A stretch of 9,972 nt of DNA. Origin: a bacterium (GTDB lineage: Bacteria > Bacillota > Bacilli > Lactobacillales > Streptococcaceae). The position numbers were made by a program, and so were the translations under genes. Location: positions 1 to 9,972 of the forward strand of contig CAJNCA010000013.1 of the NCBI GenBank assembly GCA_905221145.1. The letters are read 5' to 3'. Shown here in pieces: positions 6,701-9,972 of this stretch. A model generated the notes under the pieces. It worked only from the letters and a program-made list of their open reading frames with translations. It was not told the origin of the DNA and ran no database searches. Numbering within the stretch: position 1 is the first letter of the stretch; each line of letters begins with the position of its first letter.

Positions 6701-9700
6701 AATATAACATTACGTGTGGAAGATAATGCAGGAAATGTTAGTGAACGAATATTTAGTATTACTCGCATAACTATGGCTGAGAAATACAATCCGCAAGCAA
6801 ATGCGACGATTCAAGAAGTGAGCCATGGTGAAACTCCTAATCCGAAAACAAGTGTGAATACAGCAGGATTACCGACTGATGCTCAATATACATGGAAATC
6901 GGCACCAGATACGAATAGACCTGGAAATAAAACAGGAGTCGTGAAAGTTACTTATCCAGACGATTCAGTAGATGAAGTAACGGTTACTGTAAAAGTTCGT
7001 AAGCTAAGTGATGAGTATGAACCTACAGCTACAAAAATTGTCAAAAATCAAAACGATACTGTCTCAGATCAAGACTTAAAATCTGCTGTGACAATTAATA
7101 AAAACGGTAATAGTAAGGTTAAAACTGTTACTACTATTGGAACAATTAGTACTGTTGACGCAGGGAACAAAGAAATTTCTGCAACGGTAACCTATCTCGA
7201 TGATACAAGGGATACGGTAACAATTCCTTTAGAAGTAAAAGATGTAACGGCTCCAACGATTCAAACACCAGCGAATGGTCAGAATATCGATTTAATAGCA
7301 TTAGATAAAGCATTTTCTCCAATTAAAGTAACATCTGAAGATAACACAGGAGGAAGTGGTGTTCAGTCAACAACGGTAACAGACTTACCTGATTTCTTAA
7401 CTTATGATGATGCGACTAAAACCATCAAGTTTAAAGAGGGTACTCAAGAAGTTCCAAAATTACCAGTTGGTACAGATTCTCAAGCCCACACGGTTACGAT
7501 TCGAGTAACAGATAATGCGAATAATAGTAGTACTTCACAATTAACGTTTACTGTGAAATCAATGACTACTAAATATGATGCAACAGCTAATCCAGACAAA
7601 CAAATAGTAAGTTATGGAGTAACTCCGGATGCAGGAACAAGCGTGAATCAAATAGGCTTACCAGAAGGAACAAGTTACGCTTGGAAAACGACACCAGTAA
7701 CGACAGATGGACCTGGAGAAAAAGACGGAGTAGTAGAAGTAACCTATAAAGACGGTTCGAAAGATACAGTAGATGTAAAAGTTACAGTAAAAGAATTAAG
7801 TTCAGAATATGAAGTAACTGGAGCACCAATTGAAGTAAATCAAAATGATCCAATTTCTAACGACGACTTAAAAGCGAAAGTAACCGCAACTTCAAAAGAT
7901 GGAAATGCGAATGGAACAGATAAGATTTCATCTGTAGAACCTAAAACGTCAATAAGTACAGCAAACTATGGTGAACAAAATATTACTGCCACAGTAACTT
8001 TCAAAGATGGAACAACGAAAGAAGTAACAATTCCATTGAAAGTTAAAGATGTGACGAAACCAACTATCTCAGCACCGTCGGAAAATACAAACTGGGAGAT
8101 GACTGCTTTAGATAAAACATTGCCTCCTATGAAGATTGAAGCAGAAGATAATGCAAACGGTAGTGGAATTAAAAACGTCACGGTGACTGGATTGCCTGAT
8201 TACTTAGAATATGATAGTACAACTAACGCTATTAAATTCAAATCAGGAAAACAAACAGTAGAAAAACTAGCTGAGAATACACCAAGTCAAGAATTTACTT
8301 TAAACATTCGAGCAGAAGACAAAGCAGGAAATGTCAGCGAAAGAACTGCGAAAATCACTGTATCTTCAATGAGTGCGAAGACTAATCCTACGCCAATTCC
8401 ACAGAATATAAGTTATGGACAAGTGCCAGATTCTAATGCAAGTGTAGATAAAGCAGGATTGCCAGACGGAACAAAAGTGACGTGGAAAACACCACCAGTA
8501 GTAAATACACCAGGAACTACTACAGGAGTGGCTGAAGTAACTTATCCAGATGGTTCAAAAGATGTAGTGACAGTAAATGTAACGGTTAGAAAAGTAAGTG
8601 AAGATTTTACAGCAACTGGAACACAAATTGAAGTAAATCAAAATGTATCAGTTACTCCAGAAATGTTAAAAGGAGCAGTAACTGCGACAAATGCGCAAGG
8701 TGAGAATGGAAATTCCAAAATTGCAACCGTGGAAGCAAAAACATCAATTAATACTGAGTCATATGGGGACCAAACAATACAAGCAAAAGTAACATATATT
8801 GATGGTTCGGAACAAGACGTTACAATTCCATTGAAAGTAAAAGATGTTACGGATCCAACAATTCAAACACCAGCAGAACATACAAACTGGGAAATGACGG
8901 CTTTAGATAAAACATTGCCTCCTATGAAGATTGAGGCAAAAGATAATGCAAATGGTAGTGGAATTGCTACTATTGAAGTGAGAAATATGCCTTCATTCTT
9001 AACATTTGATCAAGCTTCTGGAACAATTGTGTTCAAAGAGGGTGTTCTAGAAGTACCGAGAATTGATTCTGATAATGTAATGCATGGTGTAACGATAGTA
9101 GCTAGAGATAAAGCAGGAAACTCTACATCGAAATTGGTGAATATAACAGTTTCATCAATGCGTGGAAAATACAGCCCAACCGCGATAGCGCAAGAAGTGG
9201 ACAATGGACACGTACCAGATCCAGAAACAAGTGTAAACAAAACCGGCTTACCAGAAGGCACAACCGTCACATGGAAAGACACGCCAGTTGTGAATACACC
9301 AGGCAGTCATCCAAGTGTAGCCTTAGTCCACTATCCAGACGGAACAGTCGATGAAGTCGAAGTACCTGTCACAGTTAAGAAACAAAGTGACACGTTTAAC
9401 CCAACGGCAAAAGAACCGAACCAAACTGTTCGTCACAACGAAGTACCAGATCCAGAGAAAAGTATTAATACAAACGACTTACCAGCAGGAACAAACTATA
9501 GCTGGTCAGAACAACCAGACACAAGTAAACCAGGAAGTAAGACAGGAAAAGTATTAATCACCTATCCAGATAAGAGTACGGAAGAAGTGACGGTAACGGT
9601 AAACGTAACGCCACAAAAAGATGAATACACACCAACTGGAATCCCTCAAGAAGTGGACAATGGACACGTACCAAATCCAGAAACAAGTGTAAACAAAACC

Positions 9701-9972
9701 GGCTTACCAGCAGGAACAACTGTTACATGGAAGACAAGGCCAGATGTTAGCACACCAGGCAGTCATCCAGGAGTAGCCTTAGTTCATTATCCAGATGGAA
9801 CGGAAGATGAAGTAGAAGTCCCTGTCACAGTTAAGAAACAAAGTGACACCTTCAATCCAACTGCGAAAGAACCAAACCAAACAGTTCGTCACAACGAAGT
9901 ACCAGATCCAGAGAAAAGTATTAATACCAATGACTTACCAGCAGGAACAAACTATAGCTGGTCCGAACAACC
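3629..9972 (+). CDS. Giant Rib/Ig-like repeat surface protein, probable adhesin (3' partial)
   Basis: The frame runs open from ATG 3629 to the window edge: 2114 codons, no stop. Layout by residue: signal peptide 1-45; acidic His-containing linker about 46-108; helical FIVAR-like region about 109-268 (for example LSLSRAQAVLDKAGASQDEI); aromatic-rich beta domain about 270-450; LTEIEKTALIEKFKAEHP helix and beta domains about 450-685; then four three-module super-repeats of about 260 residues, one further Ig-like module and tandem Rib-like domains. The Rib signature (KTGVV.VTYPDGS.D.V.V.V) recurs throughout. Rib/alpha-family repeats form rigid extended stalks on streptococci, so the N-terminal domains are the likely binding head. 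The mature part has no cysteine. Wall anchoring is expected beyond the window but not seen. The ligand is unknown. Confidence 0.93.
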   Translation, partial: MFFNRKGINQKNWRMIKKGKHFLFGCTLFLATGAVTIQNPHLVHADEMVASLNDSTKVKDEDPNSDKVPNDVENHPQVENHVKESDKISEHVPEDKIIEKSVEHPVKAVDKTTLNELIEKIRNTDLQTKTAKSVENLNLSLSRAQAVLDKAGASQDEIDKEVQVLSESFAQLEEKSNDIDKKEKQADKADDSDEKKNPLTEKIAKIQALVSEINQLAGEISYEFSESESKSLQAFGDLSEEKSTDSEVDGALNEAKSLRNKVANRVTRAHSGKRDPRNGKVIDKNGESRFRGIVYTHKENRRNGNLIENGNTAVYYNSDEIWSLIEIKGERVGNERKFTTYVRGKIVEDQTPYYIVTVGFTGNSPIKGLKMHVAYWDKQAGTARSREIEYGRTEINNPITNAAIRGVVGEGTIVQPGRYEVHIASNTRVAPNQLKPYTFTFIIKPQSERNTVKDLSQTYVDDVRHLTEIEKTALIEKFKAEHPDVMTPSGHRSDFDHAEISADGSTMTIHFKDGFNPKTIQTNATNDVEAKHSNLTAYFGDSKELYTNPRELVRSKTGNEVPTTVQVTYKTPFNLQEAGTRNVVVTTTYENGVIKDVTTPYTVLDFLGKQDKKINQNQSGQLGDARNYVTVSDNSAVPGELTVRWKGGSSTVDTSAAGVQHKEIEILRGSHLMKTVNVPVEIVDNIKPTITAPDNITLTRLEGLPSEINIKAKDNDKGVGLKDGNAVTVENLPAPLTYNAANSKIEINDVIPNNFQLGKSSIQVTVKAVDKKGNTATKNITFHIQSQTQKYTATANGQKQEVSYAETPDAGTSIQKNGLPTGTRYTWATKPNTTTGPGDKTGVVTVTYPDGSTDTVSVNVKVRKLSDEHIPTGKTITVNQNEPVTNDRLKAAVTVNNGGTSKVKSVTASPISTVHAGPQTIKATVTYLDNTTDPVDIPLEVKDVTAPTIQTPTEGQTWEITALDKTLPPIKVAVADNPGGSGIKSIFPINLPSFLKYDKATSSIVFQDGEREVPKLSGINRTTSNITLRVEDNAGNVSERIFSITRITMAEKYNPQANATIQEVSHGETPNPKTSVNTAGLPTDAQYTWKSAPDTNRPGNKTGVVKVTYPDDSVDEVTVTVKVRKLSDEYEPTATKIVKNQNDTVSDQDLKSAVTINKNGNSKVKTVTTIGTISTVDAGNKEISATVTYLDDTRDTVTIPLEVKDVTAPTIQTPANGQNIDLIALDKAFSPIKVTSEDNTGGSGVQSTTVTDLPDFLTYDDATKTIKFKEGTQEVPKLPVGTDSQAHTVTIRVTDNANNSSTSQLTFTVKSMTTKYDATANPDKQIVSYGVTPDAGTSVNQIGLPEGTSYAWKTTPVTTDGPGEKDGVVEVTYKDGSKDTVDVKVTVKELSSEYEVTGAPIEVNQNDPISNDDLKAKVTATSKDGNANGTDKISSVEPKTSISTANYGEQNITATVTFKDGTTKEVTIPLKVKDVTKPTISAPSENTNWEMTALDKTLPPMKIEAEDNANGSGIKNVTVTGLPDYLEYDSTTNAIKFKSGKQTVEKLAENTPSQEFTLNIRAEDKAGNVSERTAKITVSSMSAKTNPTPIPQNISYGQVPDSNASVDKAGLPDGTKVTWKTPPVVNTPGTTTGVAEVTYPDGSKDVVTVNVTVRKVSEDFTATGTQIEVNQNVSVTPEMLKGAVTATNAQGENGNSKIATVEAKTSINTESYGDQTIQAKVTYIDGSEQDVTIPLKVKDVTDPTIQTPAEHTNWEMTALDKTLPPMKIEAKDNANGSGIATIEVRNMPSFLTFDQASGTIVFKEGVLEVPRIDSDNVMHGVTIVARDKAGNSTSKLVNITVSSMRGKYSPTAIAQEVDNGHVPDPETSVNKTGLPEGTTVTWKDTPVVNTPGSHPSVALVHYPDGTVDEVEVPVTVKKQSDTFNPTAKEPNQTVRHNEVPDPEKSINTNDLPAGTNYSWSEQPDTSKPGSKTGKVLITYPDKSTEEVTVTVNVTPQKDEYTPTGIPQEVDNGHVPNPETSVNKTGLPAGTTVTWKTRPDVSTPGSHPGVALVHYPDGTEDEVEVPVTVKKQSDTFNPTAKEPNQTVRHNEVPDPEKSINTNDLPAGTNYSWSEQ
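3956..4435 (+). other. Helical FIVAR-like region of the giant protein
   Basis: The segment is rich in Lys, Glu, Asp, Ala and Leu with heptad-like hydrophobics and no beta-type Gly/Thr turns. LSRAQAVLDKAGASQDEIDK and, more weakly, the EAKSLRNKVANR end resemble FIVAR-type three-helix repeats found near the N-terminus of several staphylococcal and streptococcal surface proteins. Boundaries are approximate. Confidence 0.55.
4436..4978 (+). other. Unrecognised aromatic-rich beta domain, likely binding head
   Basis: Roughly residues 270-450 are non-repetitive and rich in Tyr, Phe, Trp, Ile and Val in alternating strands (YYNSDEIW, KFTTYVRG, TPYYIVTVGFTG, GLKMHVAYW, PGRYEVHIAS, YTFTFIIKP). This segment sits between the helical N-terminus and the repeat stalk, where ligand-binding domains of long streptococcal adhesins usually lie. 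I do not recognise the family; its role as binding head is inferred from position and composition. Confidence 0.5.
5684..9166 (+). repeat. Three-module super-repeat: four full units plus one Ig-like module
   Basis: Units span 5684-6460 (259 residues, most divergent), 6461-7246 (262), 7247-8053 (269) and 8054-8848 (265), then the first module only at 8849-9166. Each full unit has three parts. Module A is Ig-like, about 105 residues: APTIQTP, W[ED][IM]TALDKTLPP.K, DN..GSGI, YD..T..I.F..G, D.AGN.SE. Module B is Rib-like, about 80 residues: Q.VSYG.TPD..TSVN..GLP.GT..TWKT.P, PG..TGVV.VTYPDGS. Module C is a shorter Rib-like module of about 75 residues: VNQN, LK.AVT, I.TVT.LD, IPL.VKDVT. Units are diverged overall but share some nearly identical DNA blocks. 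Confidence 0.88.
9167..9972 (+). repeat. Tandem 456-bp repeat of paired Rib-like domains
   Basis: From KYSPTAIAQEV (9167) the Ig-like and short Rib-like modules stop. The protein becomes a pair of Rib-like domains (EVDNGHVPDPETSVNK... and NQTVRHNEVPDPEKSIN...) of 152 residues in total. The pair repeats at exactly 456 bp (9191 to 9647, 9365 to 9821). Unit 1 is 9167-9622; unit 2 starts at 9623 and is cut by the window edge. The first 50 aligned bases from 9191 and 9647 differ at one position, so the duplication is recent or kept homogeneous. Confidence 0.92.

Overview
The window is almost entirely two large plus-strand genes for secreted, wall-associated surface proteins of a low-GC Gram-positive coccus. 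The C-terminal LPETG sorting signal, the Gram-positive signal peptide with a VHA|DE cleavage site, the Rib-type and Ig-like repeats and the AT-rich promoter all point to Streptococcus. A Mitis-group oral or pneumococcus-like species is my best guess; the genus is well supported, the species group is inference.

Region 1 (1-3318) is the 3' part of a collagen-like, LPXTG-anchored protein; its start lies left of the window. It mixes short Gly-X-X collagen-like stretches, two DxNxDG-type turn motifs resembling calcium-binding SdrB-like repeats, a Ser/Thr-rich linker, and a striking array of 12 beta-rich units. Each unit has an indel-free 30-residue core joined to the next by a connector of 4, 7 or 10 residues. 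The array ends in a Gly-Arg-Asp run and a Cys-Gly-Cys motif, followed by a proline-rich wall-spanning region, LPETG, a membrane segment and a charged tail.

Region 2 (3319-3628) is intergenic. It holds a strong intrinsic terminator for the first gene, two small AT-rich palindromes, and a good promoter and ribosome binding site for the second gene. The two genes are therefore probably separate transcription units.

Region 3 (3629-9972, continuing past the right edge) is a giant Rib/Ig-like repeat surface protein, with at least 2114 codons visible and no stop. It begins with a signal peptide, then an acidic linker, a helical FIVAR-like region, an unrecognised aromatic-rich beta domain that is the likely ligand-binding head, and further beta domains. 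After these come four copies of a roughly 260-residue three-module super-repeat (Ig-like, Rib-like, short Rib-like). The arrangement then changes to tandem Rib-like pairs with an exact 456-bp period that runs off the window. No anchor is visible for this protein; one is expected downstream.

Together the genes look like an adhesin/stalk locus. Both proteins appear built to project a binding region away from the wall on a repetitive stalk whose length can change by recombination. No RNA gene, transposon, CRISPR array, sortase or secretion gene was seen.
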